A DNA stretch of 64,000 nucleotides from Aeromonas jandaei (GCF_037890695.1 NZ_CP149571.1:4487173-4551172), one strand, 5' to 3'. Positions 1 through 10,161 are shown, numbered from the stretch's first letter. Numbers and translations are program-made. Notes: generated from the letters alone by a model not told the origin.

Positions 1-3000
1 ATGCTCACCGTCAGGCTGCTGCCATCTTTGTAAACGTCGTCACTCGGGGCATCGACCGTCACGCTGCCGCTCAGCTCGCCCGCCTTGATGGTGATGCTGG
101 CGCCGTTGGACAGGGTCAGTACCAGGTCACTCTGCGGGGCATTGTTGACACTGGCGCTGTAGGTGATCTGCCCACCTTCGTTGACCTGCGCCGGTGCGCT
201 CAGGGTCACCGTGGTGGTGTCCACGGTGTCGGCCACCTCGGTGGTCACCTTGCTGCTGGTGTCCAGCTGCTCGTAGTTGCCACCGCTGCTGCCGGTGATG
301 CTCACCGTCAGGCTGCTGCCATCTTTGTAAACGTCGTCACTCGGGGCATCGACCGTCACGCTGCCGCTCAGCTCGCCCGCCTTGATGGTGATGCTGGCGC
401 CGTTGGACAGGGTCAGCACCAGGTCACTCTGCGGGGCGTTGTTGACACTGGCGCTGTAGGTGATCTGCCCACCTTCGTTGACCTGCGCCGGTGCGCTCAG
501 GGTCACCGTGGTGGTGTCCACGGTGTCGGCCACCTCGGTGGTCACCTTGCTGCTGGTGTCCAGCTGCTCGTAGTTGCCACCGCTGCTGCCGGTGATGCTC
601 ACCGTCAGGCTGCTGCCATCTTTGTAAACGTCGTCACTCGGGGCATCGACCGTCACGCTGCCGCTCAGCTCGCCCGCCTTGATGGTGATGCTGGCGCCGT
701 TGGACAGGGTCAGCACCAGGTCACTCTGCGGGGCGTTGTTGACACTGGCGCTGTAGGTGATCTGCCCACCTTCGTTGACCTGCGCCGGTGCGCTCAGGGT
801 CACCGTGGTGGTGTCCACGGTGTCGGCCACCTCGGTGGTCACCTTGCTGCTGGTGTCCAGCTGCTCGTAGTTGCCACCGCTGCTGCCGGTGATGCTCACC
901 GTCAGGCTGCTGCCATCTTTGTAAACGTCGTCACTCGGGGCATCGACCGTCACGCTGCCGCTCAGCTCGCCCGCCTTGATGGTGATGCTGGCGCCGTTGG
1001 ACAGGGTCAGTACCAGGTCACTCTGCGGGGCATTGTTGACACTGGCGCTGTAGGTGATCTGCCCACCTTCGTTGACCTGCGCCGGTGCGCTCAGGGTCAC
1101 CGTGGTGGTGTCCACGGTGTCGGCCACCTCGGTGGTCACCTTGCTGCTGGTGTCCAGCTGCTCGTAGTTGCCACCGCTGCTGCCGGTGATGCTCACCGTC
1201 AGGCTGCTGCCATCTTTGTAAACGTCGTCACTCGGGGCATCGACCGTCACGCTGCCGCTCAGCTCGCCCGCCTTGATGGTGATGCTGGCGCCGTTGGACA
1301 GGGTCAGCACCAGGTCACTCTGCGGGGCGTTGTTGACACTGGCGCTGTAGGTGATCTGCCCACCTTCGTTGACCTGCGCCGGTGCGCTCAGGGTCACCGT
1401 GGTGGTGTCCACGGTGTCGGCCACCTCGGTGGTCACCTTGCTGCTGGTGTCCAGCTGCTCGTAGTTGCCACCGCTGCTGCCGGTGATGCTCACCGTCAGG
1501 CTGCTGCCATCTTTGTAAACGTCGTCACTCGGGGCATCGACCGTCACGCTGCCGCTCAGCTCGCCCGCCTTGATGGTGATGCTGGCGCCGTTGGACAGGG
1601 TCAGCACCAGGTCACTCTGCGGGGCATTGTTGACACTGGCGCTGTAGGTGATCTGCCCACCTTCGTTGACCTGCGCCGGTGCGCTCAGGGTCACCGTGGT
1701 GGTGTCCACGGTGTCGGCCACCTCGGTGGTCACCTTGCTGCTGGTGTCCAGCTGCTCGTAGTTGCCACCGCTGCTGCCGGTGATGCTCACCGTCAGGCTG
1801 CTGCCATCTTTGTAAACGTCGTCACTCGGGGCATCGACCGTCACGCTGCCGCTCAGCTCGCCCGCCTTGATGGTGATGCTGGCGCCGTTGGACAGGGTCA
1901 GTACCAGGTCACTCTGCGGGGCATTGTTGACACTGGCGCTGTAGGTGATCTGCCCACCTTCGTTGACCTGCGCCGGTGCGCTCAGGGTCACCGTGGTGGT
2001 GTCCACGGTGTCGGCCACCTCGGTGGTCACCTTGCTGCTGGTGTCCAGCTGCTCGTAGTTGCCACCGCTGCTGCCGGTGATGCTCACCGTCAGGCTGCTG
2101 CCATCTTTGTAAACGTCGTCACTCGGGGCATCGACCGTCACGCTGCCGCTCAGCTCGCCCGCCTTGATGGTGATGCTGGCGCCGTTGGACAGGGTCAGCA
2201 CCAGGTCACTCTGCGGGGCGTTGTTGACACTGGCGCTGTAGGTGATCTGCCCACCTTCGTTGACCTGCGCCGGTGCGCTCAGGGTCACCGTGGTGGTGTC
2301 CACGGTGTCGGCCACCTCGGTGGTCACCTTGCTGCTGGTGTCCAGCTGCTCGTAGTTGCCACCGCTGCTGCCGGTGATGCTCACCGTCAGGCTGCTGCCA
2401 TCTTTGTAAACGTCGTCACTCGGGGCATCGACCGTCACGCTGCCGCTCAGCTCGCCCGCCTTGATGGTGATGCTGGCGCCGTTGGACAGGGTCAGCACCA
2501 GGTCACTCTGCGGGGCGTTGTTGACACTGGCGCTGTAGGTGATCTGCCCACCTTCGTTGACCTGCGCCGGTGCGCTCAGGGTCACCGTGGTGGTGTCCAC
2601 GGTGTCGGCCACCTCGGTGGTCACCTTGCTGCTGGTGTCCAGCTGCTCGTAGTTGCCACCGCTGCTGCCGGTGATGCTCACCGTCAGGCTGCTGCCATCT
2701 TTGTAAACGTCGTCACTCGGGGCATCGACCGTCACGCTGCCGCTCAGCTCGCCCGCCTTGATGGTGATGCTGGCGCCGTTGGACAGGGTCAGCACCAGGT
2801 CACTCTGCGGGGCATTGTTGACACTGGCGCTGTAGGTGATCTGCCCACCTTCGTTGACCTGCGCCGGTGCGCTCAGGGTCACCGTGGTGGTGTCCACGGT
2901 GTCGGCCACCTCGGTGGTCACCTTGCTGCTGGTGTCCAGCTGCTCGTAGTTGCCACCGCTGCTGCCGGTGATGCTCACCGTCAGGCTGCTGCCATCTTTG

Positions 3001-3164
3001 TAAACGTCGTCACTCGGGGCATCGACCGTCACGCTGCCGCTCAGCTCGCCCGCCTTGATGGTGATGCTGGCGCCGTTGGACAGGGTCAGCACCAGGTCAC
3101 TCTGCGGGGCGTTGTTGACACTGGCGCTGTAGGTGATCTGCCCACCTTCGTTGACCTGCGCCGG
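1..3164 (-). repeat. Tandem 297-bp coding repeats, about 10.7 copies
   Basis: A recognisable point in each unit recurs at 1, 298, 595, 892, 1189, 1486, 1783, 2080, 2377, 2674 and 2971, always 297 bp (99 codons) apart. Copies are almost identical at DNA level; the only differences I saw are two sites about 30 bp apart (CAGTACC/CAGCACC and GGCATTG/GGCGTTG). Identity stops near 3164, where the sequence passes into a more diverged Ig-like domain. The array continues beyond the left edge. It encodes Ig-like adhesin domains (VNEGG at the start, SITGSSGGNYEQL near the end of each). Confidence 0.97.
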
Positions 3165-4019
3165 AGCACCCAGGGTCACTGTGGTGGTATCGATGGTGTC
3201 GTTAATCTGGGTGGTTGTTGAAGGACCGGTAATGATCTGGTTGAAACCACCGCCCTGAGTACCAGTGATCGAAACAGTGATCGCGGACGGGTCGACATAG
3301 GGGCTGTCGGCAGGCACAGCCACAGTAACGGAACCGGTAGTTTGGCCAGCAGGAATGGTAATGACAGCACCATTTGAGAGAGTAATGACCAGATCGGTGC
3401 CAAAAACAGGTACATCAACAGAGGCAGTAAAGGTGATGGAACCGCCTTCATTTACTTGAGGCTGCGCAGAGAGGGTCAGATTGGCGGAGATGAAAGGCTG
3501 ATCTGCAATGCCTGTCGCATCCAGCGTCGGCGCGGTGCCGTTATTGTAGGTCGTATCAAACCCCGCCTGAGAGATAGTGGCATCCCCTACGCGGTCGATA
3601 GTAACAAAGCCGCCGTTACCGCTGGCGCCAGCAACACCGCCGACGCCACCACCACCACCGGCGGCAGGTGCACCACCCGCTGCAGGAGCTTCAAGAGTCT
3701 TGGTCGGGTCAGCGCCGCCCAAAATGGCTTGTTGCAGTGCATTGATATCGCTCGGAGTGCCGGGTGCACCGTTTTGTGCCAGCTGGGGTGCATCTCCCTC
3801 TTCGGCCGACTCGCTCGGCTGACCGGCCGGCTGCACATTGAACGACTGGTTGCCGCCCATAAAGCTGCCACCATCGGGAGAGACAATCACAGCCCCTTTT
3901 GGCAGTACATCCCCTTCAACCAACAGCTTCCGGCTGCCGTCTGCGGCAAGCAGGTAAATCTTTCCTTTGAGTTGGGTTACGGTTACGCCCTGTTCCAAGG
4001 TAATGGCATTGGTAATCAT
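1..4019 (-). CDS. LapA-like giant adhesin, N-terminal part (runs off window)
   Basis: The frame reads from ATG at 4019 to the window edge without a stop, giving about 1,340 residues of an unfinished protein. Residues 1-110 look like the retention module of LapA-type type I-secreted adhesins. A PAAG motif at residues 112-115 (a second AAG at 119-121) follows a DPTKTL stretch, in the place where the periplasmic protease LapG cuts known family members. A Gly-rich linker (about 115-137), a unique segment, one divergent Ig-like domain (about 180-280), and then 99-residue Ig-like repeats follow. The start has a good Shine-Dalgarno (AGGAGA, 6 nt upstream). Family knowledge: such proteins hold cells to surfaces and are released when LapG acts, under LapD and c-di-GMP control. 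The calcium-binding and C-terminal secretion parts, and any lapBCE, lapD or lapG genes, are not in view. The LapA assignment is inferred from architecture. Confidence 0.85.
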   Translation of the reverse strand, partial: MITNAITLEQGVTVTQLKGKIYLLAADGSRKLLVEGDVLPKGAVIVSPDGGSFMGGNQSFNVQPAGQPSESAEEGDAPQLAQNGAPGTPSDINALQQAILGGADPTKTLEAPAAGGAPAAGGGGGVGGVAGASGNGGFVTIDRVGDATISQAGFDTTYNNGTAPTLDATGIADQPFISANLTLSAQPQVNEGGSITFTASVDVPVFGTDLVITLSNGAVITIPAGQTTGSVTVAVPADSPYVDPSAITVSITGTQGGGFNQIITGPSTTTQINDTIDTTTVTLGAPAQVNEGGQITYSASVNNAPQSDLVLTLSNGASITIKAGELSGSVTVDAPSDDVYKDGSSLTVSITGSSGGNYEQLDTSSKVTTEVADTVDTTTVTLSAPAQVNEGGQITYSASVNNAPQSDLVLTLSNGASITIKAGELSGSVTVDAPSDDVYKDGSSLTVSITGSSGGNYEQLDTSSKVTTEVADTVDTTTVTLSAPAQVNEGGQITYSASVNNAPQSDLVLTLSNGASITIKAGELSGSVTVDAPSDDVYKDGSSLTVSITGSSGGNYEQLDTSSKVTTEVADTVDTTTVTLSAPAQVNEGGQITYSASVNNAPQSDLVLTLSNGASITIKAGELSGSVTVDAPSDDVYKDGSSLTVSITGSSGGNYEQLDTSSKVTTEVADTVDTTTVTLSAPAQVNEGGQITYSASVNNAPQSDLVLTLSNGASITIKAGELSGSVTVDAPSDDVYKDGSSLTVSITGSSGGNYEQLDTSSKVTTEVADTVDTTTVTLSAPAQVNEGGQITYSASVNNAPQSDLVLTLSNGASITIKAGELSGSVTVDAPSDDVYKDGSSLTVSITGSSGGNYEQLDTSSKVTTEVADTVDTTTVTLSAPAQVNEGGQITYSASVNNAPQSDLVLTLSNGASITIKAGELSGSVTVDAPSDDVYKDGSSLTVSITGSSGGNYEQLDTSSKVTTEVADTVDTTTVTLSAPAQVNEGGQITYSASVNNAPQSDLVLTLSNGASITIKAGELSGSVTVDAPSDDVYKDGSSLTVSITGSSGGNYEQLDTSSKVTTEVADTVDTTTVTLSAPAQVNEGGQITYSASVNNAPQSDLVLTLSNGASITIKAGELSGSVTVDAPSDDVYKDGSSLTVSITGSSGGNYEQLDTSSKVTTEVADTVDTTTVTLSAPAQVNEGGQITYSASVNNAPQSDLVLTLSNGASITIKAGELSGSVTVDAPSDDVYKDGSSLTVSITGSSGGNYEQLDTSSKVTTEVADTVDTTTVTLSAPAQVNEGGQITYSASVNNAPQSDLVLTLSNGASITIKAGELSGSVTVDAPSDDVYKDGSSLTVS

Positions 4020-4208
4020 GTTCTCTCCTGAATCCTGATTTGCATGCAAAAAGCCACAGCCTACTTTGCACACAGGCAGTGGAAATAACCAGTGAGAAAA
4101 TTCGAAAGAATAGACTGATTTGGGGCTGAACTGTTCAGCCGGCCAGAAGGGTCGGAGCTAACGGAGGGATATAAAATAAAATCAATTTTATCAGTACATT
4201 ACAGAAAT

Positions 4209-4242
4209 ATGGCAGGAGCATGACAAACCATGCACCTGCCAT
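4209..4242 (-). terminator. Hairpin after yidE
   Basis: ATGGCAGG pairs with CCTGCCAT, with an inner CATG/CATG pairing and a 6-nt loop. On the minus strand it is followed by a weak T-rich tail. It lies 10 bp after the yidE stop and before the adhesin gene, so the adhesin probably has its own promoter in 4020-4200. That interval is AT-rich, but I could not assign -35/-10 boxes in it with confidence. Confidence 0.5.
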
Positions 4243-4251
4243 TTCAGAGAG

Positions 4252-5913
4252 TTATGCGCCAGCCCAGAGGATGATGGCCAAAAGCTGCGGCGAGATGATC
4301 CGCAGGAACATCACCAGCGGGTAGACAGTGGCATATGAGAGAGCACTGGCGCCGCTGGTCGGATGCATGGCGTTGGCAAAGGCCAGCGCGGGAGGATCGG
4401 TCATGGAGCCGGCCAGCAAACCACACAGGGTGAGGTAGTTCATCTTGCCATAGAGGCGAGCCAGCACCCCGACCACCAGCAACGGAATAAGGGTAATGGC
4501 GACGCCGTAGAGCATCCATGAGGGACCATCGCCGTGGATCAGGGTATCGACGAAACCGGCACCGGACTTGAAGCCGACCACCGCCAGAAACAGCACGATC
4601 CCGATCTCCCGCAGCGCCAGGTTGGCACTGGGCGGCATGAACCAGTAGAGCTTGCCGATGCTGCCGATCCGCGACAGGATCAGCGCCACCACCAGCGGCT
4701 CGCCCGCCAGGCCGAGCTTGAGCGCGGCCGGGAAGCCCGGCAGATAGAAGGGGATGGAGCCAAGCAGCACGCCAAGACCGATCCCGATAAAGACCGGCAG
4801 CATCTGCACCTGCTGCAGCTTTTGCTGCACGTTGCCGACCACATTGGTCACCGCTTCGATGGCATCGAGGCGTCCCACCAGGTTGAGGATGTCACCAAAC
4901 TGCAGGCTGGTCTGGCTGGTCGGCACCAGTTCGATACCGGCCCGATTGAGGCGGGAGATCACCACGTCATAACGCTGTTTGATGTCGAGATCGCGGATCT
5001 TCTTGCCCAACACCTGTTCGTTGGTCACTACCACCCGTTCAACGCGCAGGTCGGTACCACGAGTCGAGAGCGAGGTCTCCACCTCCTCCCCGAGCACCAG
5101 CAGCACCTTGTGCAGCGCATGGCGCTCACCCACCAGGTGGAGCAGGTCGCCCAACTCGATGCGCGAATCGGGACGCGGCACCATCAACTCATCGCCGCGC
5201 TTGAGGCGCGAGCAGATGACATCAGCCTCGTCGAGACTCGGGATCTCGCTCAGCATCAGGCCATGCATATTGGGGTTGCGCACCGCGATGTTGATGGTCT
5301 GCAGGCTCTCCTTGGTCTTGCCGGTCTGCAGCTCGAACTGGGCGGCTTCCTCCTCAACCTTGATGCGAAAGAAGACCCTGATCAGCCACATGGTGAGCAA
5401 AATGCCGCAGATACCGAACGGGTAGGCAACCGCATAGCCCATCCCCATCAGACCGGTGGAGCCGGGGGCGGCCCCCAGTTCACCCAGGATCTGCTGGCCC
5501 GCACCGAGCGAAGGAGTATTGGTGACCGCACCGGAGAAGACCCCGAGGATCACCGGCAGCGGCACATCGAACAGCTGGTGCAGGGCCGCAGCGACCACGC
5601 CGCCGAGCAACACCAGCAGGGCCGCAAAGCCGTTGAGCTTGAGACCGGAGCTGCGCAGAGAAGAGAAGAAGCCGGGACCAACCTGAATGCCGATGGTGTA
5701 GACAAACAGGATCAGACCGAACTCTTGAATGAAGTGCAGGGTTTGTTCATCCAGTGCGAGACCGGAGATGCCAGCAAAGTGGCCGACTATGATGCCGCCG
5801 AACAGCACCCCTCCTATCCCCAACCCGACGCCATAGACTCGCCAGTTCCCCAGCCAGAGTCCCAGCACTGCCACCAGCGACAACATGCTGATGGAAAGCG
5901 CGATATCACTCAT
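4252..5913 (-). CDS. yidE: YidE-like AspT/YidE/YbjL family transporter
   Basis: A 553-residue polytopic inner-membrane protein that matches my memory of E. coli YidE almost end to end. It has N-terminal helices with the [15 protein letters not shown] and [21 protein letters not shown] blocks. Two central TrkA-C (RCK-C) domains lie at about residues 200-370, and the C-terminal membrane half contains [19 protein letters not shown] and [14 protein letters not shown]. This is the duplicated aspartate-alanine antiporter fold; the substrate of YidE itself is not established. An in-frame ATG lies 9 nt upstream (5922), but an AAGGA Shine-Dalgarno ends right at it, so translation should start at 5913 (8-nt spacing), which also matches the E. 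coli start. TrhA is upstream on the same strand with a 117-bp gap. Confidence 0.9.
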   Translation of the reverse strand: MSDIALSISMLSLVAVLGLWLGNWRVYGVGLGIGGVLFGGIIVGHFAGISGLALDEQTLHFIQEFGLILFVYTIGIQVGPGFFSSLRSSGLKLNGFAALLVLLGGVVAAALHQLFDVPLPVILGVFSGAVTNTPSLGAGQQILGELGAAPGSTGLMGMGYAVAYPFGICGILLTMWLIRVFFRIKVEEEAAQFELQTGKTKESLQTINIAVRNPNMHGLMLSEIPSLDEADVICSRLKRGDELMVPRPDSRIELGDLLHLVGERHALHKVLLVLGEEVETSLSTRGTDLRVERVVVTNEQVLGKKIRDLDIKQRYDVVISRLNRAGIELVPTSQTSLQFGDILNLVGRLDAIEAVTNVVGNVQQKLQQVQMLPVFIGIGLGVLLGSIPFYLPGFPAALKLGLAGEPLVVALILSRIGSIGKLYWFMPPSANLALREIGIVLFLAVVGFKSGAGFVDTLIHGDGPSWMLYGVAITLIPLLVVGVLARLYGKMNYLTLCGLLAGSMTDPPALAFANAMHPTSGASALSYATVYPLVMFLRIISPQLLAIILWAGA

Positions 5914-6030
5914 TGTGTGCATCCTTTGCGAATTGAACTGTCCTTAGCTTGTCAGCAAACGATGCCGCCAACTGTGTGATAACGCACGAATTTATCCTTT
6001 GGCGCGGCAAAAATACCAATTAAGGGTTAA

Positions 6031-6666
6031 TTAAACGACATAGCCATAAATGGCCATAAAGTGACAAATGCTGCCCCCCAGCACAAACAGATGCCAGATG
6101 GCGTGGTTGTAGGGAATTCGCTTGGCCACGTAGAAGATCACCCCGAGGCTGTAGACCAGCCCGCCCACCGCGAGCAGCAGCAGCCCTTCACCAGCCAGAT
6201 GGATATAGAGCTGATAGATAACCACCAGCGACAGCCAGCCCAGCATCAGATAGGTGAACAGCGACAACTTCTTGAAGCGATTGATGAATATCAGCTTGAA
6301 CACCACCCCGGCCAACGCCAGCCCCCAGATCACCACCATCAGCCCGTGCGCCAGCGGCGTATCGAGCGCCACCAGCAGGAAGGGAGTATAGGTACCGGCG
6401 ATCAGCAGATAGATGGCACAGTGATCAAACACCTTGCACCAGCGTCGCGCCTTGCCCTCCGCCATGCTGTGGTAGAGGGTCGAGGCGAGATAGAGCAGCA
6501 CCAGACTGCCACCATAGAGGCTGTAGCTCACCAGCGCTTGCGTGCCCTGCCCCCACCCCTTGATCAGCAGCAGCACCAACCCGACGATACCCAGCAACAA
6601 TCCCGCTCCGTGGCTCAGCCGGTTGGCCAGCTCTTCCCGGGGGGAGTAATCCATCACACCACTCAT
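6031..6666 (-). CDS. trhA: TrhA/YqfA, hemolysin III (PAQR) family membrane protein
   Basis: About 211 residues with seven hydrophobic segments. The family signatures are visible: [11 protein letters not shown] near the N-terminus, [32 protein letters not shown] mid-protein (read as several short blocks), and [19 protein letters not shown] at the C-terminus. The conserved His/Asp residues are thought to bind metal. E. coli TrhA is implicated in membrane energetics and lipid homeostasis; no toxin activity should be assumed. GGAG lies 8 nt before the ATG at 6666, which favours that start over a GTG 9 nt further upstream. The gene is divergent from panP across 174 bp. Confidence 0.88.
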   Translation of the reverse strand: MSGVMDYSPREELANRLSHGAGLLLGIVGLVLLLIKGWGQGTQALVSYSLYGGSLVLLYLASTLYHSMAEGKARRWCKVFDHCAIYLLIAGTYTPFLLVALDTPLAHGLMVVIWGLALAGVVFKLIFINRFKKLSLFTYLMLGWLSLVVIYQLYIHLAGEGLLLLAVGGLVYSLGVIFYVAKRIPYNHAIWHLFVLGGSICHFMAIYGYVV

Positions 6667-6840
6667 AACATTCACTCCGTTATCATTGGCGACACTCTAC
6701 CCAGCGCCATTTCAGAGTACAAGCGTTCGCTTAAAAAATGGGGTGGCTGTCACCCGCCCCCCTTTGGTGTATGCTCTGCCGCCGATGCCCGACAGAAGCG
6801 GCATAGACACCTACCCCGGTGACCTGGTCTGGAGAACCTG

Positions 6841-8364
6841 ATGAAGTTGACTGAGCTGTTTGCACAAGCGGATCCCGCCTTTGGCGAGGCGATGAGCACC
6901 TTGCTGGAGACCTTCCACCACTCCGACGACAGTCAGGCCCCCTACCAGCACGACCTGTTCACCCATCAGCTCGACCAGTCCCGCATGCCCGCCAGCGGCT
7001 GCTCGACCGAAGCCTATCTAGCCCGTCTGGCCACCCTTGTCCCCGGCGCCTCTCATCTCACCTCGCCACGCTACATGGGTCATATGACGGCACCATTGCC
7101 GGCCTTCACTGCCGAGCTCTCCCGTCTGGTGGTGATGCTCAACCAGAATCCGATGAAGATGGAGTCCTCCCGCCTGCTCAGCTTTCTGGAGCGGGAGGTG
7201 CTGGCCAAGCTGCACCGCCTTATCTATGGCATGGACGATGCCTTCTACGGCGAGCAGATGCATGCCAAGGATGCCGCCCTCGGCGTCATGACCAGCGGCG
7301 GCACCATCGCCAACGTCACGGCGCTGTGGCTGGCCCGCAACCGCGCCTGTGGCGACAACCTGTTCGCCCTCTATGAGCAGGGCTATCGCGGCGCCGTCAT
7401 TTTGGGCTCCCGACTGATGCACTACTCCTTCGACAAGGGGATGGATCTGCTGGGATTGGGCGCCCGCAGCGTCTGGCGCCTGGAAACCGACGAGCAGAAC
7501 CGGCTCAGTCTGGCTGCGCTGGAACAGGCTCTGCTGCGCTGCAAAGAGGAAAAACTCAAGGTACTGGCGCTGGTCGGCGTGGCGGGCAGCACCGACTTTG
7601 GCTCCATCGACCCCCTGCCGGAGCTGGCCGCCATCGCCGAGCGCGAGCAGATCCACTTCCACGTGGATGCCGCCTGGGGTGGCCCGACCCTCTTCTCCCC
7701 CCGCTATCAAAACCTGTTGGCCGGGATCGAGCATGCCGATACCGTCACTCTGGATGGCCACAAACAGCTGCTGGTGCCGCTCGGTACCGGCATGCTGCTC
7801 TGTCGTCAGCCGGACCTGATGATGGCGGTCAAGCGGGAGGCCCCTTACGCCATCCGTGCCACCTCGTTCGATCAGGGCCGCTTTACGCTGGAGGGCACCC
7901 GCCCGGCCAACGCCCTTTATCTGGATGCCGCCTTCCAGCTGTTCGGCCAGCAAGGCTATGCCGACCTCATCGAGGCCAACTACGACCGGGCCCGACTGAT
8001 GGCCGAGCTTATCACCAGCAATCCGGCCTTCGAGCTGATGTCTGCTCCGGTGATGAACCTGCTCTCCTATCGCTGCATCCCGCCCCATCTGCAGGGCAAG
8101 GTGCTGGATGAAGCGGCCAACGAGCAGATCAACGCCTTCAACGTGGCCCTGCAAAAAGCCCAGCGGGCCGAGGGGCACAGCTTTGTCTCCCGTACCCAGC
8201 GCGCCGTGGTGCGATACGGTGCCCAGCCGCTCACCCTGCTGCGCGCCGTGTTGCTCAACCCTTTGATTGAAGAGCGCCATATCCGCGACCTGCTGGCCGA
8301 TCAGCAGCGACTGGGGATCTCCATTGCTCGCCAACTGTTTGGCGACAGCGCGGAACCGGCGTAA
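6841..8364 (+). CDS. panP: PLP-dependent aspartate 1-decarboxylase, PanP type
   Basis: A 507-residue group II PLP decarboxylase. TSGGTIANVTALW (about 151-163) contacts the cofactor, HVDAAWGG (274-281) holds the Asp that pairs with the pyridine nitrogen, and LDGHKQ carries the PLP Schiff-base lysine, Lys308. The sequence resembles the PanP clade of Vibrio/Aeromonas-type bacteria, which makes beta-alanine for pantothenate and CoA synthesis in place of the pyruvoyl enzyme PanD. A glutamate decarboxylase or another amino acid decarboxylase is the alternative. The start has GGAG 6 nt upstream. Confidence 0.72.
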   Translation: MKLTELFAQADPAFGEAMSTLLETFHHSDDSQAPYQHDLFTHQLDQSRMPASGCSTEAYLARLATLVPGASHLTSPRYMGHMTAPLPAFTAELSRLVVMLNQNPMKMESSRLLSFLEREVLAKLHRLIYGMDDAFYGEQMHAKDAALGVMTSGGTIANVTALWLARNRACGDNLFALYEQGYRGAVILGSRLMHYSFDKGMDLLGLGARSVWRLETDEQNRLSLAALEQALLRCKEEKLKVLALVGVAGSTDFGSIDPLPELAAIAEREQIHFHVDAAWGGPTLFSPRYQNLLAGIEHADTVTLDGHKQLLVPLGTGMLLCRQPDLMMAVKREAPYAIRATSFDQGRFTLEGTRPANALYLDAAFQLFGQQGYADLIEANYDRARLMAELITSNPAFELMSAPVMNLLSYRCIPPHLQGKVLDEAANEQINAFNVALQKAQRAEGHSFVSRTQRAVVRYGAQPLTLLRAVLLNPLIEERHIRDLLADQQRLGISIARQLFGDSAEPA

Positions 8365-8454
8365 AAATGAGCGGTCTTATTCATTTGCCGTTGTCCGCCG
8401 TGCAGGTAGACTGGGCGAAATTTGCAGGCCATCTTTGAGGACTAGGCGTCAGAA

Positions 8455-9006
8455 ATGAAGCAATTTATTGAATTTATTCCACTTATCGTTTTCTTTGCGG
8501 TCTACAAGTTCTACGACATCTACATGGCTACTGGCGCCCTGGTGGTGGTCACCGGTCTGCAGCTCGCCTATAGCTGGATCCGCTATCGCAAGGTCGAGAA
8601 GATGCAGCTCTTTACCTTCCTGCTGGTCGGCTTCTTTGGCGGTCTCACTGTGTTCTTCCACGATGACACCTTCATCAAGTGGAAAGTGACCGTTATCAAT
8701 GCCCTGTTTGCACTGGGTCTGATCATCAGCCGCTATGGCTTTGGCAAGAACCTGATCAAGCAGATGCTGGCCAAGGAGCTGCAGGCGCCCGACGCTATCT
8801 GGGATCGGGTCAACCTCGGCTGGGCCGGTTTCTTTGCCGTCTGCGGCCTGCTCAATCTCTATGTGGCGTTCAACCTGCCGCAGGAGATGTGGGTCAACTT
8901 CAAGGTGTTTGGCCTGCTCGGCATGACCCTGATCTTTACCCTGCTCAGCGGTGTCTACCTCTACCGCCACATTCCGGCTGATCAAAAAGAACAGCTGAAA
9001 AAATAA
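8455..9006 (+). CDS. yciB: YciB, inner-membrane septation/envelope protein
   Basis: 183 residues with five to six transmembrane helices. It begins [14 protein letters not shown] and contains the family blocks [32 protein letters not shown] and [19 protein letters not shown]. It is the same length as the family (about 180). YciB takes part in cell-envelope and septum integrity in enterics. yciI follows 24 bp downstream, as in E. coli, so the two are probably co-transcribed. Confidence 0.95.
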   Translation: MKQFIEFIPLIVFFAVYKFYDIYMATGALVVVTGLQLAYSWIRYRKVEKMQLFTFLLVGFFGGLTVFFHDDTFIKWKVTVINALFALGLIISRYGFGKNLIKQMLAKELQAPDAIWDRVNLGWAGFFAVCGLLNLYVAFNLPQEMWVNFKVFGLLGMTLIFTLLSGVYLYRHIPADQKEQLKK

Positions 9007-9030
9007 CCCTCATCAGAAAAGGATTGTCTC

Positions 9031-9327
9031 ATGTGGTATCTCATCTACTCCGAAGATGTTCAGGGCAGCCTGCCGCTGCGCAAGCAAGTTCGCCCCGCCC
9101 ATCTGGCTCGCCTGCAAGCCCTGCAGGATGAAGGTCGGCTGCTGACTGCCGGCCCCAACCCGGCCATTGATGCCGAGGATCCGGCCGATGCCGGCTTTAC
9201 CGGTAGCACCGTCATCGCCGAGTTTGCCTCACAGGCGGATGCCCAGGCTTGGGCCGATGCCGATCCCTATGTGGCGGCGGGCGTCTATGCCAAAGTCACC
9301 ATCAAGCCGTTCAAGAAGGTCTTCTGA
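9031..9327 (+). CDS. yciI: YciI family protein
   Basis: 98 residues with the ferredoxin-like YCII fold: [10 protein letters not shown] at the start, a conserved HL in [19 protein letters not shown] mid-protein, and [12 protein letters not shown] near the end. His and Asp residues of the family line a putative active site, but the reaction is unknown. AAAGGA lies 9 nt upstream of the ATG. It is the last gene before a strong two-way terminator. Confidence 0.93.
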   Translation: MWYLIYSEDVQGSLPLRKQVRPAHLARLQALQDEGRLLTAGPNPAIDAEDPADAGFTGSTVIAEFASQADAQAWADADPYVAAGVYAKVTIKPFKKVF

Positions 9328-9347
9328 CCCGAAGCGAATAGCGAAAT

Positions 9348-9388
9348 AAAAAGGCCGGACTGGCAGTTCACTCCAGTCCGGCCTTTTT
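9348..9388. terminator. Bidirectional terminator between yciI and cysQ
   Basis: A perfect 16-bp stem (AAAAAGGCCGGACTGG with its complement) and a 9-nt loop, flanked by A- and T-runs. It sits between convergent yciI and cysQ and should stop transcription from both sides. Confidence 0.93.
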
Positions 9389-9405
9389 ATTTCCCGATAT
9401 CTCGT

Positions 9406-10161
9406 TTATGCCTTGGCCACAAACCAGGGGTTAAGGATGTCCGGCTTGTTGTAAGCAAGGGGTGAGCCATCGAGTCGGGTGACGCTGCCCCCTGCCCCCT
9501 CCAGCACCGCCTGCGCCGCACCGGTATCCCACTCGCAGGTGGGCGCAAGGCGCGGATAAAGCTCGGCGCCCCCCTCGGCGATGATGCAGAACTTGAGGGA
9601 ACTGCCCATGGAGACCAGCTCGATCTCACCCAAAGGAGCCAAGAAATCGAGGGTCTCCTGCGACAGGTGGTTGCGACTGCCCACCACCCGCCACACATTG
9701 CCTTCACGATGGGGCTGGGTCTGGATGGCCTCGCGCCTGCCATCGGCAATGCGCCAGGCCCCCACGCCCTTGCCGCCATACCAGAGCTTGTCCAGCACAG
9801 GGGCATAGACCAGCCCCCAGAGCGGCGCCCCCTGTTCAATCAGCGCGATATTGACGGTGAACTCGCCGTTGCGAGAGACAAACTCCTTGGTGCCATCGAG
9901 GGGATCCACCAGCCAGTAGCGGGACCAGCCGTGGCGCGCCGCCATCACCTCGGGCCCCGACTCCTCCGACAGCACAGGAATATCCGGAGTCAGCCGTGCC
10001 AACGCCTGCACGATCACCTCATGAGCCCCCTTGTCGGCCGCGGTCAGCGGACTCTCGTCGCTCTTGTACTCCACCGCGAAGGGCTGGCTGTAGATGGCCA
10101 TGATGGCCGCCCCCGCCGCGCGGGCGACAGGTTCAAGTTCGGTGATATCGGGGTGGTACAT
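9406..10161 (-). CDS. cysQ: 3'(2'),5'-bisphosphate nucleotidase CysQ
   Basis: About 251 residues. It hydrolyses PAP to AMP, clearing the by-product of sulfate assimilation. The lithium-sensitive phosphatase motifs are present: SPLTAADKGAH, PVLSEESG, the metal site VDPLDGTKEF, and CEWDTGAAQAVLEGAGG. The start is uncertain. ATG 10161 gives the usual family length. ATG 10209 overlaps the agaR stop (TGATG) and would allow translational coupling but adds a 16-residue tail with no counterpart in E. coli CysQ. The gene lies directly downstream of agaR on the same strand. Confidence 0.92.
   Translation of the reverse strand: MYHPDITELEPVARAAGAAIMAIYSQPFAVEYKSDESPLTAADKGAHEVIVQALARLTPDIPVLSEESGPEVMAARHGWSRYWLVDPLDGTKEFVSRNGEFTVNIALIEQGAPLWGLVYAPVLDKLWYGGKGVGAWRIADGRREAIQTQPHREGNVWRVVGSRNHLSQETLDFLAPLGEIELVSMGSSLKFCIIAEGGAELYPRLAPTCEWDTGAAQAVLEGAGGSVTRLDGSPLAYNKPDILNPWFVAKA

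Noticed and set aside
1..3164. CRISPR or satellite-type noncoding repeat
   Set aside because: The unit is 297 bp, in frame, without spacers, and reads through as Ig-like protein domains.
3456..4031. Plus-strand open frame opposite the adhesin N-terminus
   Set aside because: No motif or ribosome-binding site; the minus-strand frame has a clear start and family architecture.
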